From: Paenibacillus apiarius
Lineage (GTDB): Bacteria; Bacillota; Bacilli; Paenibacillales; Paenibacillaceae
Assembly (NCBI RefSeq): GCF_017052585.1
Contig: NZ_JAFFHZ010000002.1
Coordinates: 310,001-374,000, forward strand
Reading direction: 5' to 3'
Length of the DNA stretch: 64,000 nt
Under the pieces are notes generated by a model. That model saw only the letters and a list, made by a program, of their open reading frames with translations, was not told the origin of the DNA and searched no databases. The translations under genes and the position numbers were made by a program. Of the stretch, positions 1 to 8,116 are shown in pieces; the stretch's first letter is position 1, and each line of letters begins with the position of its first letter.

Positions 1-42
1 CAACGAACCGAATGATTTATGCAAATTGCGAACCTCAATCAT
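1..42 (-). CDS. Amino-acid ABC transporter ATP-binding protein (N-terminal fragment)
   Basis: Only the first 14 codons lie in the window; they read MIEVRNLHKSFGSL, the standard opening of polar amino-acid ABC ATPases (GlnQ/HisP type), just before the Walker A segment. The ATG at 42 overlaps the permease stop codon by 8 nt, so the two proteins are translationally coupled. The gene continues beyond base 1. It would energise the permease and binding protein encoded upstream on the same strand. Confidence 0.85.
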   Translation of the reverse strand, partial: MIEVRNLHKSFGSL

Positions 43-691
43 GACTGCTCAACTTCCTTTCCAGAGTTGCAACCGCTTTGGAAAGCGTAAAGGTAAGAAT
101 GAAATAAATTATGGCCGCGCCCATAAGCGGCCCCAGAGCCGTATACGTTTTACTCCGTATGACCTCGGTTTGGAACATGATGTCCGTAATGCCGATGAAG
201 CTGACAATGGACGTTTCCTTTATAATGGTCACGAACTCGTTGCCAATCGCCGGCAGGACGTTGCGAAATGCTTGCGGCAGCACGATATGGCGCAGCGTCA
301 TCGCTTTTGACATCCCCAAAGAGCGGGCAGCCTCGGCCTGCCCTCTATCGATAGCTTGAATGCCGGCGCGGAAGATTTCTGACAAGTAAGCCGAGCTGTT
401 AATCGATACCGCGACAACCCCAGCCATGAATGGGCTGAATTCAATGCCGAATTCAGTCAAGCCGAAATAAATGATAAAAATCTGCACGAGCAGCGGCGTG
501 CCCCGCACCAATTCGATATATGCGGTCGTCAGCCATTGCAATGGCTTGATGCCTGACATTCGCAGCAAAACGATGATGACCCCCAAGATGAATCCGGCCA
601 ATACGGAAAACAACGATAGCAGCACCGTTATTTTCGCCCCGGAGAAATAATCCCATTTAAAGTCCCACAGCATTCCAAACCAATCGAGCAC
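35..691 (-). CDS. Amino-acid ABC transporter permease, HisM/GlnP type
   Basis: This is an integral membrane subunit of a polar amino-acid importer. The protein has about five hydrophobic segments and the family EAA-type loop (EAARSLGMSKAMTLRHIVLP), which docks on the ATPase. I prefer a GTG start at 691 (218 aa, the usual family length) because AAAGGGG sits 8 nt upstream; a GTG at 721 is also open but has a poor ribosome binding site. It lies downstream of the binding-protein gene, separated from it by an intrinsic terminator that probably lowers its expression, and overlaps the ATPase gene. Substrate specificity cannot be read from the sequence. Confidence 0.9.
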   Translation of the reverse strand: MLDWFGMLWDFKWDYFSGAKITVLLSLFSVLAGFILGVIIVLLRMSGIKPLQWLTTAYIELVRGTPLLVQIFIIYFGLTEFGIEFSPFMAGVVAVSINSSAYLSEIFRAGIQAIDRGQAEAARSLGMSKAMTLRHIVLPQAFRNVLPAIGNEFVTIIKETSIVSFIGITDIMFQTEVIRSKTYTALGPLMGAAIIYFILTFTLSKAVATLERKLSSHD

Positions 692-746
692 CGGTCTAAC
701 CCCTTTCCCATCCTTGCTCACCTATCACTATTGTGTCCAACTCACG

Positions 747-768
747 AAAAAAGCGGCTATCCGCCGCC
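747..768 (-). terminator. Intercistronic terminator between binding protein and permease
   Basis: On the minus strand GCGGC, a five-base loop and GCCGC are followed by six T. It sits between the binding-protein stop and the permease start, where partial termination would make the binding protein more abundant than the permease, a common arrangement in ABC operons. Confidence 0.7.
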
Positions 769-778
769 TTCTCCTGCC

Positions 779-1570
779 TTACTCTCCCGATTCCGCCAGC
801 TGCGTCGCCTGCGTAATGAACTCGTCCAGCTTGCCTTCAGACTTCAGACGGTCGATCGTCTTGTTCACGGCTTCCACCAATTTCGGGCTATCCTTGCGCA
901 TGCCGACAGCATAACCGTCGCTCGCCGGCTTCAATACTACGTCAGCGACTGCCAGCTCCTTGCGATTGGCTTCATAAGATTTAGCTACTGGCTTCTCTAC
1001 CAGCACCGCGTCAATACGTTTCGTTTCCAACGCCAGCACAAGGTCGTTCACCTTATTCAGCAACTCGGCTTTTGCTTCCGGAATTTGTCCGATTACATCC
1101 TCGAACGTAGAACCTTTTTGAACGCCTATCTTCAAACCTTTCATATCTTCGGGTGACTTGTATTTATCTTTGTCTTCCGCCCGTACGATGACACCAGCTT
1201 CGGCAACATAGTATGGTTTAGAGAAATCCATCGCTTTCTGGCGGTCAGGAGTCGGGTCCATGCCGCTGATGGCGATATCGATCTTACCGGTCGGTACAGA
1301 TGCCACGACAGAGTCGAACTTCATGTCCTTAATTTCAAGCGGCACCCCTAAGTCCTTCGCGATTTCCTTCGCGATCTCAATATCAAATCCGACAATTTCG
1401 TCTTTTCCGTTGACCGTCGCGTGGAACTCGAACGGCGGGTAGTCCGCGCTCACCCCGAGCACCAGCTTTTTGTTCTCCATTACTGTATCATAACGGTCGC
1501 TTTTGGCTCCGCAACCGATGAGAAGACTCATTAACAGTGTGCATACGGTAACGATTTTCAGTGCTTTCAT
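779..1570 (-). CDS. Amino-acid ABC transporter substrate-binding lipoprotein
   Basis: This is the extracellular solute-binding protein (family 3) of the adjacent transporter. It starts with a lipoprotein signal peptide ending in the lipobox LLIGC, then shows the family signatures YPPFEF, GFDIEIAKEIAKDLG and DIAISGMDPTPDRQKAMDFS. I choose the ATG at 1570 (263 aa) because GCGGGG lies nine bases upstream; the ATG at 1579 would be directly adjacent to that site. It is the first gene of the ABC operon and has a good sigma-A-like promoter at 1628-1656. The ligand is probably a polar amino acid or cystine, but that is not determined. Confidence 0.92.
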   Translation of the reverse strand: MKALKIVTVCTLLMSLLIGCGAKSDRYDTVMENKKLVLGVSADYPPFEFHATVNGKDEIVGFDIEIAKEIAKDLGVPLEIKDMKFDSVVASVPTGKIDIAISGMDPTPDRQKAMDFSKPYYVAEAGVIVRAEDKDKYKSPEDMKGLKIGVQKGSTFEDVIGQIPEAKAELLNKVNDLVLALETKRIDAVLVEKPVAKSYEANRKELAVADVVLKPASDGYAVGMRKDSPKLVEAVNKTIDRLKSEGKLDEFITQATQLAESGE

Positions 1571-1627
1571 TGATGCCATCCCCGCTTCTTCTATCTATTT
1601 ACCCTATCAATTCATCGGGCTGAACCC

Positions 1628-1656
1628 ATTATACATGATGTTGTATAGTTATACAA
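1628..1656 (-). promoter_or_regulatory. Promoter of the amino-acid ABC operon with overlapping palindrome
   Basis: On the minus strand TTGTAT (1656-1651) and a perfect TATAAT (1633-1628) are separated by 17 bp. The -35 and early spacer form an inverted repeat, TTGTATA-AC-TATACAA (1656-1641), which could be a repressor site covering the -35 box. Confidence 0.6.
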
Positions 1657-1917
1657 TGCTTCTTTTTAATATTTTTCAGGTCGCGCTTCACGTTTTGCAG
1701 AACGCTGCTTTTGTATGCAGTTCCTTCAAAACCATATTACACATCATCCCGACATCGGCAATGTTATATATTCACAGCAAATTGCCTCATATAATTGCAT
1801 AAGCGGCTATTTTCACTCCAAATAATAACATCCTGAAAGCTCCAGTCATTGCATGATTATGAAAATATCCTGTATTGCGCTGTGCATATCGTTTGGCGTC
1901 TCTCGGCCAGCCCTTGC
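1657..1917. other. Intergenic region with no recognised gene
   Basis: This stretch lies between the promoter of the ABC operon and the 3' end of the histidine kinase gene. It is AT-rich. I see no ORF with a ribosome binding site, no structured RNA motif and no convincing terminator for the kinase gene. Confidence 0.5.
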
Positions 1918-3786
1918 TTATTCCGAATCTTTGGCTGGCTTCGTCTCTCCCGCAGCCGCAGCTTGATTTACTGGAAATTTCACCTTGATTAAAGTCTTCC
2001 CCGGTTCCGATTGAATCATCAGCTGGCCCTGATGCCGATGCACAATGCTGTAGCAGATCGATAGCCCCAGCCCGGTCCCGTCCGCCTTTGTCGTAACAAA
2101 GGGAGTCCCCGCCGACTCGAGCACCTGCGCTTCAAATCCGGCTCCTTCGTCTTCCACCTCCAACCACACTGAATCCGCTTCATAACGGGTTCGTATGGAC
2201 ATCGATTGATTGGCAGCCATGGCCTCCAACCCGTTGCGAATCAGATTATGGAGCAGTTGGCGAATCTCTTTCTCATCCATTTCAATCGCCGGTATCTGCT
2301 GCAGCTCCAAATGGATATGCTGGCAATTTGCCGTCGCTGTCGCTTGTACGAGCGGATAAATGTGAGAGATGACATCATTCAAAGAACTGAGTTGGAACGG
2401 TGCGAATTTGTGCTGCGCAAGCGTTAAATACTCGGTAATAATCGTATTCGCCCGCTCCATCTCTTCCATCATCGTATCGAAATAAACATGCTCCTTGGCG
2501 TGTTCCGGCTTGTTTCGCAGCAACTGCAGAAACCCCCGCACCGTCGTTAACGGATTGCGAATTTCGTGGCTTAGGGCCGCAGCCATCTCCCCGACGATCT
2601 TCAATGAGCTCATACGCTTCATTTCTTGTTCCATTTGCGCCTGCTTCCGCAACGCTTCCATCATCCTATTCATATGTTCGCCCAGCTGCCGAAATTCATT
2701 GTTCACCCCGATATGCAGCATACCGGCGTAATTACCGGCGGCAATCCGGGAAGAGGCAGACACAAGCTGCTGCAGCGGCTTCGTTATGAGCTGGCGCACC
2801 CAGACGAATACGAGCAGATAGATGACGAGGATTAGCAGCACAAAGGTGCCCACTGAAATTATAGACAGGTTGACGAGCGCCTCATCGACGACAGCGACCG
2901 GCAACATTATCATGACGCTCCATGCCGGTTCCGTAAGGCGCACCGAAAACACATACATGGATTGATCCTGATATTTGGCAGTTACGACCGTTTCTGTTTG
3001 CCCCTTAATCTTATTGAAGATAGGCAGCAGAGCGCTGGCAGAACCATCATAAATGTTGGAAAATCCCGTTTGCTTGCCATCCGAATCGTATAAAATGTCT
3101 CCTTCGTTCGTAATCAACAACATTTTGCTGGTTGGATGTATTGTCAGTGTGGAGGCAATCTGCTGCAAGTCGCCATATCGAATATCGACGCCGGCCACGC
3201 CAATAACCCGGCCTTTCGCATCGGTAACCGGCGTGCTGATCGAAATGATTGGGAGATTCGCATAAGGGTCAATGTACGGAGAAGTGATATAAGTTCCGTT
3301 CTTCTTCACCGCCCCATGGTAAAAGTCGTAACGAGTATCGTCTCGGAACCGGGATAACGATTCATCCGTGTAATTCGCCTGATATAAATTAGATATTCGG
3401 CCCGCTTTGTCATATCCATACCAGGAAGCGAATCTGCCCTGCTTCTTATAATCGGATTGCATGGAGAACCAATATCCGAATACGAGTTCGTTCCGCTGAC
3501 TCGCGTACATTTCAGTCACATCATCCAGATCTGCCCTGATGTCGCGGGAAGAAGCATAAATCCCGTGAATGGCGCTGGCGTAGGTTTCCACCATTTGCCG
3601 ATGGTGGCGAATGGCCGCTTCTGCTTCTTGAGCGGCCATTTTTACTTGATTCATGTAGTTCTCTTCTGTGTTGTTCCGAATCGTGGAGCGTACGGCTTCG
3701 TAGGAGAAAGCGAAAATTATGGCGATGGCTGCAGCGACGGTTACAACAATACGAATAATCATTTGCCGAGGAATCGTTCTATTCAT
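1918..3786 (-). CDS. Cache-domain sensor histidine kinase, sporulation-kinase-like
   Basis: A 622-aa membrane sensor kinase. TM1 is at about 9-30, an extracellular double-Cache ligand-binding region spans about 35-300, TM2 is at about 306-330, followed by HAMP, then the HisKA H-box SHEIRNPLTTVRGFLQLL with phospho-acceptor His407. The HATPase part carries the N box (about 514-519), DEGAGF and GTGLGL (570-575). The H-box wording resembles that of Bacillus KinA/KinB/KinE-type sporulation kinases. GGAGGA lies 5 nt before the ATG. The gene follows the anchored Spo0F-like receiver by 39 nt on the same strand, so the two probably form a signalling pair. The ligand is unknown. Confidence 0.9.
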   Translation of the reverse strand: MNRTIPRQMIIRIVVTVAAAIAIIFAFSYEAVRSTIRNNTEENYMNQVKMAAQEAEAAIRHHRQMVETYASAIHGIYASSRDIRADLDDVTEMYASQRNELVFGYWFSMQSDYKKQGRFASWYGYDKAGRISNLYQANYTDESLSRFRDDTRYDFYHGAVKKNGTYITSPYIDPYANLPIISISTPVTDAKGRVIGVAGVDIRYGDLQQIASTLTIHPTSKMLLITNEGDILYDSDGKQTGFSNIYDGSASALLPIFNKIKGQTETVVTAKYQDQSMYVFSVRLTEPAWSVMIMLPVAVVDEALVNLSIISVGTFVLLILVIYLLVFVWVRQLITKPLQQLVSASSRIAAGNYAGMLHIGVNNEFRQLGEHMNRMMEALRKQAQMEQEMKRMSSLKIVGEMAAALSHEIRNPLTTVRGFLQLLRNKPEHAKEHVYFDTMMEEMERANTIITEYLTLAQHKFAPFQLSSLNDVISHIYPLVQATATANCQHIHLELQQIPAIEMDEKEIRQLLHNLIRNGLEAMAANQSMSIRTRYEADSVWLEVEDEGAGFEAQVLESAGTPFVTTKADGTGLGLSICYSIVHRHQGQLMIQSEPGKTLIKVKFPVNQAAAAGETKPAKDSE

Positions 3787-3825
3787 GGCATCCTCCGAAT
3801 TCGAATACGCCTGGATCGATGTCGG

Positions 3826-4350
3826 TTACAATCTGGATGATAAATATAAGCGCAGCTCTTCAAGATCAAACGGCTTAGAAAAAAATCCAATCGCGCCCGC
3901 AGCTTTCGCTTCATTCACCTTGTCGGCATCGCTATATGCGGACATCATAATCACTTCGGTACTCGGACGCATCGTCCGTATCGTGCGCAGCACGTCAAGT
4001 CCGCTCTGGTCGGGCAAGCTCACATCCAGCAATACGAGACGGCTTGGACACTGGCGCAACAGCTCCAGCGCTTGGGCGCCTGTTTCCGCTTCCAACACTT
4101 CACAGGGGAAGTCATGAAGCGCCTCTTTGAGCAGCACTCGAATCGGATATTGATCTTCCACGATAAGTAAAGAAAAATGGCTCCTATGTACGTCTTCCTG
4201 AGAAGCTTCCTCTGCGGCTGGAACGAATTCTTTCCGACTTACTGGCGGTTGTTCATTGGCAACGGCTCCTCTCCGCTTTACATATTTGCAATACACATAG
4301 ATTATAAAAGGGACAGAAGCAGCACAGATGACAAACAAAAACAATCCCAT
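3826..4350 (-). CDS. Membrane-anchored Spo0F-like single-domain response regulator
   Basis: This 174-aa protein has an N-terminal transmembrane helix (about 2-23), a basic stop-transfer segment (KRRG), a linker to about residue 57, and then a complete receiver domain. The acidic pair is E65/D66, the phospho-acceptor is D109, the switch residue is S137 and the conserved lysine is K159. The opening LLIVEDQYPIRVLLKE closely resembles Spo0F (ILIVDDQYGIRILLNE). There is no output domain. The start is firm: AAGGAGG lies 7 nt before the ATG, so the anchor belongs to the protein. It probably exchanges phosphate with the kinase encoded immediately downstream, at the membrane. Confidence 0.88.
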   Translation of the reverse strand: MGLFLFVICAASVPFIIYVYCKYVKRRGAVANEQPPVSRKEFVPAAEEASQEDVHRSHFSLLIVEDQYPIRVLLKEALHDFPCEVLEAETGAQALELLRQCPSRLVLLDVSLPDQSGLDVLRTIRTMRPSTEVIMMSAYSDADKVNEAKAAGAIGFFSKPFDLEELRLYLSSRL

Positions 4351-4420
4351 AATCTATCCTCCTTCCAATGAGGACGACGAGAATCGAGTAAATGCGACAT
4401 CTTGTCGCAATATTGATCTC

Positions 4421-4441
4421 ATTATAGTATGTTTTGTCGAG
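4421..4441 (-). promoter_or_regulatory. Candidate -10 box and Spo0A-box upstream of the Spo0F-like gene
   Basis: A minus-strand TATAAT (4426-4421) lies about 70 nt upstream of the receiver gene. Directly beside it the plus strand reads TTTGTCGAG (4433-4441), matching the Spo0A box TTTGTCRAA at 8 of 9 positions. No good -35 is visible at 17 nt, which would fit an activator-dependent promoter. A further inverted repeat, GCGACA-TCT-TGTCGC, lies between the -10 and the start codon near 4394-4408. Confidence 0.4.
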
Positions 4442-4471
4442 CGAAGATACGCAAATTTCCTTAAATTTCAC

Positions 4472-4517
4472 AAAAAAAAGACGTTTACATGGAAGTTACC
4501 ATGCAAACGTCTTTTTT
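4472..4517 (-). terminator. Terminator of the lipoprotein-regulator-kinase operon
   Basis: GACGTTT and CATGG pair with CCATG and AAACGTC around a six-base loop, with one A/C mismatch, flanked by long A and T runs. It overlaps the stop codon of the kinase gene and looks functional in both directions. Confidence 0.9.
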
Positions 4518-5949
4518 AACTGATTTCCTGATCCAATGGCTGCGCTTCCGGCATCACCCGCACCGGGAGCGTGACAATGACCGTCGTGCCGATACCGAGT
4601 TCGCTCTCGATTGTCATCTCGCCGCCATGGGCTTTCACCAATTCAAACGTAATGGCCAAGCCTAGCCCTGTTCCGCCGTGACTCGGATTTACTTGGTAAA
4701 ACTTATCCATCACTTTGGCCAAGTGCTCGTGGCTAATCCCGATGCCCTTGTCAACGATGCGGACGACCGCCTTCTCTTCATCCCACGTCGTGTGCACCGT
4801 TATAACCGATTCATTCGGAGAGAACTTGATGGCATTGTCAATAAGATTGAGAAAGACTTGTTTTAACCGATTGGCATCCGCATTCAGCGGAATCTCGGTC
4901 CCGCGGACTCTGTCTTCGAGCGAAATCTGCTTCTGTTCCGCCTTCTTTTTCACCTGCAGGATCGTATCTTCAATGACATTGGCCAGCGATACCGGACGCC
5001 AGTGGAACTGCAGCTTATTCTGCTGCAGCTTGGAGAAATCGAGCAGTTCTTCCACGAGACCGATCAACCGGTCCGTCTCCTTCGAGATGACGTTCATGCC
5101 GAGCTTCGTTTCCGCTTCATCGAAGTGACCGGACAGCAGCGTCTCACTCCAGCCCTTGATCCCCGTCAAAGGCGTCCTCAGCTCGTGAGAGATGGAAGAT
5201 ATAAAATCATTCTTGAGCTGGTTGCTCCTCACAATTTCATGCGCCATAAAATTAAGCGTCTTCGCAAGCTCGCCAAGCTCATATTTATAGCCTTCTTTAA
5301 TCCTGATATCAAATTGTCCCCGGGCCATCTGGGCGGATGCAGCCGTTATCTCGTTCACTGGCTTCACGATGGAGTTGGCCAATCCCAAGCTGATGACGAG
5401 CACGACGACGAGAACCGCAATGGAGACGATAATGGACAAGAGCACGATGCCGTTAATCCGGTCATTCACCAGTTCTAACGAGGTCACCACCCTAAGCACG
5501 TAGACGATGTCGCCTCGGACTAGAAGCGGGGCCGACACCGCCATAACAGCCTCGCCCGTTCCCGGCTGCTTCCCGGTCCATTGATTGATGTTCCCGTTCA
5601 GCGCGCTTATGACATCGGAGGTGGTGACCGGGGTATCCACCTTGAATTCGTTCGAGGTGACAAGAACCTTGCCGCTTCGATCCAAAATTTGAACCTCGGC
5701 GTTATCCAGTTTAAAAAGCTTTAACAATTCGGTAAGCCACCCTTTGTCGTCTTCACTCGAACCCAGGCTCAAATAACGTTGATAATAGGAGGAAGTTACG
5801 GCTGAATGATATGTCAAATGGTTGGACACCGACTCATAATAATACGTCCGTACGGATATTAAAAAAATGGCTTCTAAAATAAGCATCGTCAAAAATACGA
5901 CGATGAAATAATGCAGTACGACCGAACGGCGTATGCCGGGTTTTATCAT
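4516..5949 (-). CDS. Sensor histidine kinase, HAMP/HisKA type
   Basis: A 477-aa membrane kinase. It has TM1 at about 12-33, an extracellular sensing region to about 165, TM2 at about 170-195, HAMP, then the H-box SISHELRTPLTGIKGWSETL and a HATPase domain with N box NLIDNAIKFSP, DKGIGI and GGTGLGLAI. I choose the ATG at 5949, which overlaps the regulator stop as ATGA and has AAAGGAA 7 nt upstream; the in-frame ATG at 5967 lacks a site. Architecture resembles PhoR/ResE-type kinases. It is the third gene of an operon with a lipoprotein and an OmpR regulator, which it presumably phosphorylates. Confidence 0.92.
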   Translation of the reverse strand: MIKPGIRRSVVLHYFIVVFLTMLILEAIFLISVRTYYYESVSNHLTYHSAVTSSYYQRYLSLGSSEDDKGWLTELLKLFKLDNAEVQILDRSGKVLVTSNEFKVDTPVTTSDVISALNGNINQWTGKQPGTGEAVMAVSAPLLVRGDIVYVLRVVTSLELVNDRINGIVLLSIIVSIAVLVVVLVISLGLANSIVKPVNEITAASAQMARGQFDIRIKEGYKYELGELAKTLNFMAHEIVRSNQLKNDFISSISHELRTPLTGIKGWSETLLSGHFDEAETKLGMNVISKETDRLIGLVEELLDFSKLQQNKLQFHWRPVSLANVIEDTILQVKKKAEQKQISLEDRVRGTEIPLNADANRLKQVFLNLIDNAIKFSPNESVITVHTTWDEEKAVVRIVDKGIGISHEHLAKVMDKFYQVNPSHGGTGLGLAITFELVKAHGGEMTIESELGIGTTVIVTLPVRVMPEAQPLDQEIS

Positions 5950-6644
5950 GAAGAAGTTCCTTTCCATTTATACCCGTGCCCCCATACGGTTTCCATGTAC
6001 TTCGGCGCGGAAGGCTCATCTTCTATTTTCTGCCGCAAGCGGCGGATATTAACGTCAACGATTTTGGGATCGCCCATGTAATCTTTGCCCCACACATGAT
6101 CCAGCAGCACGTCGCGGCTTAATGTCATATCCTCTTTTTCCATGAAAAATTGCACCAAGGAGAACTCTGTCGGCGTTAAATCGATAACTTCATTCCATTT
6201 CGAGAACCGTTTGGCGATTAGATCTAACGTAAACGGTCCCGAATGATAGACGACCTTCTGTGCCGATTGCTGGTACGAGTTGACCCTGCGCAATAAGGAC
6301 TGAATCCGGGCGACAAGCTCCGTCGGGCTGAACGGCTTGCTTACATGATCGTCCGCGCCGACAGACAGGGCATAGACCTTATCCTGCTCCTGCACCTTCG
6401 CCGTCAAGAAAATAATGCCCAAGCGCTCGTTATGCTCCCTGACGCGGCGGCACACTTCAAACCCGTCAATACCCGGAACCATGACATCGAGCAACGCAAT
6501 GTCGATGGTCGGATCATTCATGATCATCTGAAAGGCGTCGTTGCCATTGTCGGCTTCCACTACATCAAAGCCATTGCGCTTCAAATTGATGACAATAAAG
6601 CTGCGAATGGACTCTTCGTCTTCGAGGATTAGTATTTTCGTCAT
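5946..6644 (-). CDS. OmpR/PhoB-family response regulator
   Basis: A 232-aa DNA-binding response regulator. The receiver has an acidic cluster EDEE near residue 8, the phospho-acceptor in LLDVMVPGIDGFEVCRR, and the lysine in VSKPFSPTELVARI. The C-terminal winged helix ends in the usual VDVNIRRLRQKIEDEP and VWGHGYKW. It is cotranscribed between a lipoprotein gene (17-nt gap) and its cognate kinase (ATGA overlap). Targets are unknown. Confidence 0.93.
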   Translation of the reverse strand: MTKILILEDEESIRSFIVINLKRNGFDVVEADNGNDAFQMIMNDPTIDIALLDVMVPGIDGFEVCRRVREHNERLGIIFLTAKVQEQDKVYALSVGADDHVSKPFSPTELVARIQSLLRRVNSYQQSAQKVVYHSGPFTLDLIAKRFSKWNEVIDLTPTEFSLVQFFMEKEDMTLSRDVLLDHVWGKDYMGDPKIVDVNIRRLRQKIEDEPSAPKYMETVWGHGYKWKGTSS

Positions 6645-6661
6645 CGTTTCCGTCTCCTTAT

Positions 6662-7966
6662 CTATTTGCTGCTGCTTTCATTATTGTTTAATTCTGGAAT
6701 CTTAGGTGAGCCCCTATTCAATTTAAGCGGTTCTTTACTGATGATTCCGATAATTTTATCGCCGGATGAACTTAAGTACGTCCATTTCTCTTTGTTCAGA
6801 TCCCACATTTCAGGAGTGAAAAAACGGATTTCGGCCAGTTTCTCGTTCGTATGCTTGTCGATGAAAATGAGAAGCTCTTCCTTCTTCGATTTCGTATCGA
6901 CCGTGACACGTCCGTACCAAGATTTCGGTATCGTCAAATAAAAGCGATCCAAGTAATCCCGGTACTGCTTGTCCACCAGCTTCAAACGGTTCGGTCCATC
7001 ATATTGATAGAAATTCGTGAAATAAGGAACCTCATATGGCTTGTATAAATCCCATCCCGGAGGCGTCTCCGTTACGGCGACCTCGATAATGCCATCCCCG
7101 TTGATATCGCTGCTTGGCGAGTAATTGGGCTTGCTGGTCATGTCTGCGCCCAGCACCTGCTCCAGCATATTGTCGCGATTCAATACGAGCACGTCCGTCA
7201 GCCAATAGTTGGCCCCTGCCGAGGCGTCGAGCACGATTCCTTTGCGATCCCTGCTGATGAAGCCGGATGTAACGTGCGTGTACGTATTGACTTCCTTGCC
7301 CATCATCAGTTCATGAAGCTTGGTCATCTTCCCGTTCTGATATTCAAAGGCCGAGACCATAGGCGGCTGAGCGAGTTGGTTGTTGACGAGAAACAACCGA
7401 TTTTTCCCGCTCTGATCCAAGTCGTCAATGACGAATTGGGAATATGGCTGTTCGAACAGCTTGGCGACTCCATCCTTCGTAAATGTATATATGACAAGAC
7501 CTTTGTTCAAGTCCGGATCGTCGCTTCCGTAACCAACCACCAGATCCAGCTTCGAATCGTTGGTGATGTCGATCAACTGGACACGATCTAGTGTAGTCCC
7601 TGCTCCCTCAAAGTCAACAATTTTCATCCACGTGTCCCCGTCCCTGCGAAAAATCATTCCGTGGATGCGGACCTTCTTTTCCGGAGTTTCATAAAAAACG
7701 ACCGCCGTATCCGCAAGACCGTCGTTATTCATATCCGTGACCCGGATTGCGCTCGCGTCGTCCGAACTGGACGGGCGTATAAGTATCGCTCCTTCGGGCA
7801 ATTGCGAAGCAATCATGCTCTTAAGATTAGCCTTCTCTGTAGGGAGCCTTGGAACGCTCATCAGCGTTTTGGGGTCTTGAATCCATTGGCAGCCGCTGAG
7901 CATCACGCTCAGCAGAACGAGAAGAAGTGACGCGCTGCGTATGAGCCGCTTAATTCTCAACCTCAT
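6662..7966 (-). CDS. Lipoprotein with VCBS/FG-GAP-like repeats
   Basis: A predicted 434-aa surface lipoprotein of unknown function. A basic N-terminus and hydrophobic core end in the lipobox MLSGC. The rest contains several Asp-rich motifs typical of FG-GAP/VCBS beta-propeller blades, such as DMNNDGLADTAVV, DITNDSKLDLVVG, DLDQSGKNRLF and DINGDGIIEVAVTE. I set the start at the ATG at 7966, which begins the signal peptide; AGAGGG sits almost against it, so a TTG two codons later is possible. The operon with a response regulator and kinase suggests that it senses or modulates the signal for that system. Confidence 0.8.
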   Translation of the reverse strand: MRLRIKRLIRSASLLLVLLSVMLSGCQWIQDPKTLMSVPRLPTEKANLKSMIASQLPEGAILIRPSSSDDASAIRVTDMNNDGLADTAVVFYETPEKKVRIHGMIFRRDGDTWMKIVDFEGAGTTLDRVQLIDITNDSKLDLVVGYGSDDPDLNKGLVIYTFTKDGVAKLFEQPYSQFVIDDLDQSGKNRLFLVNNQLAQPPMVSAFEYQNGKMTKLHELMMGKEVNTYTHVTSGFISRDRKGIVLDASAGANYWLTDVLVLNRDNMLEQVLGADMTSKPNYSPSSDINGDGIIEVAVTETPPGWDLYKPYEVPYFTNFYQYDGPNRLKLVDKQYRDYLDRFYLTIPKSWYGRVTVDTKSKKEELLIFIDKHTNEKLAEIRFFTPEMWDLNKEKWTYLSSSGDKIIGIISKEPLKLNRGSPKIPELNNNESSSK

Positions 7967-8065
7967 CCCTCTTTCATAGTTTAGCTTGATTTCATTGTAT
8001 CCTTGAACAGGGTGAATATTCGACACCCCTATCTCTATCGAGTGAACCAAATACCTATCTATTAT

Positions 8066-8092
8066 AAAAAAAAAGAGCCACCAAAAGGTGAC
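8066..8092 (-). terminator. Terminator after the DUF3298-type gene
   Basis: On the minus strand GTCACC-TTTT-GGTGGC is followed after two bases by nine T. It separates the DUF3298-type gene from the lipoprotein operon. Confidence 0.8.
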
Positions 8093-8116
8093 AATCCCGT
8101 GACAAACCAACGTTAT

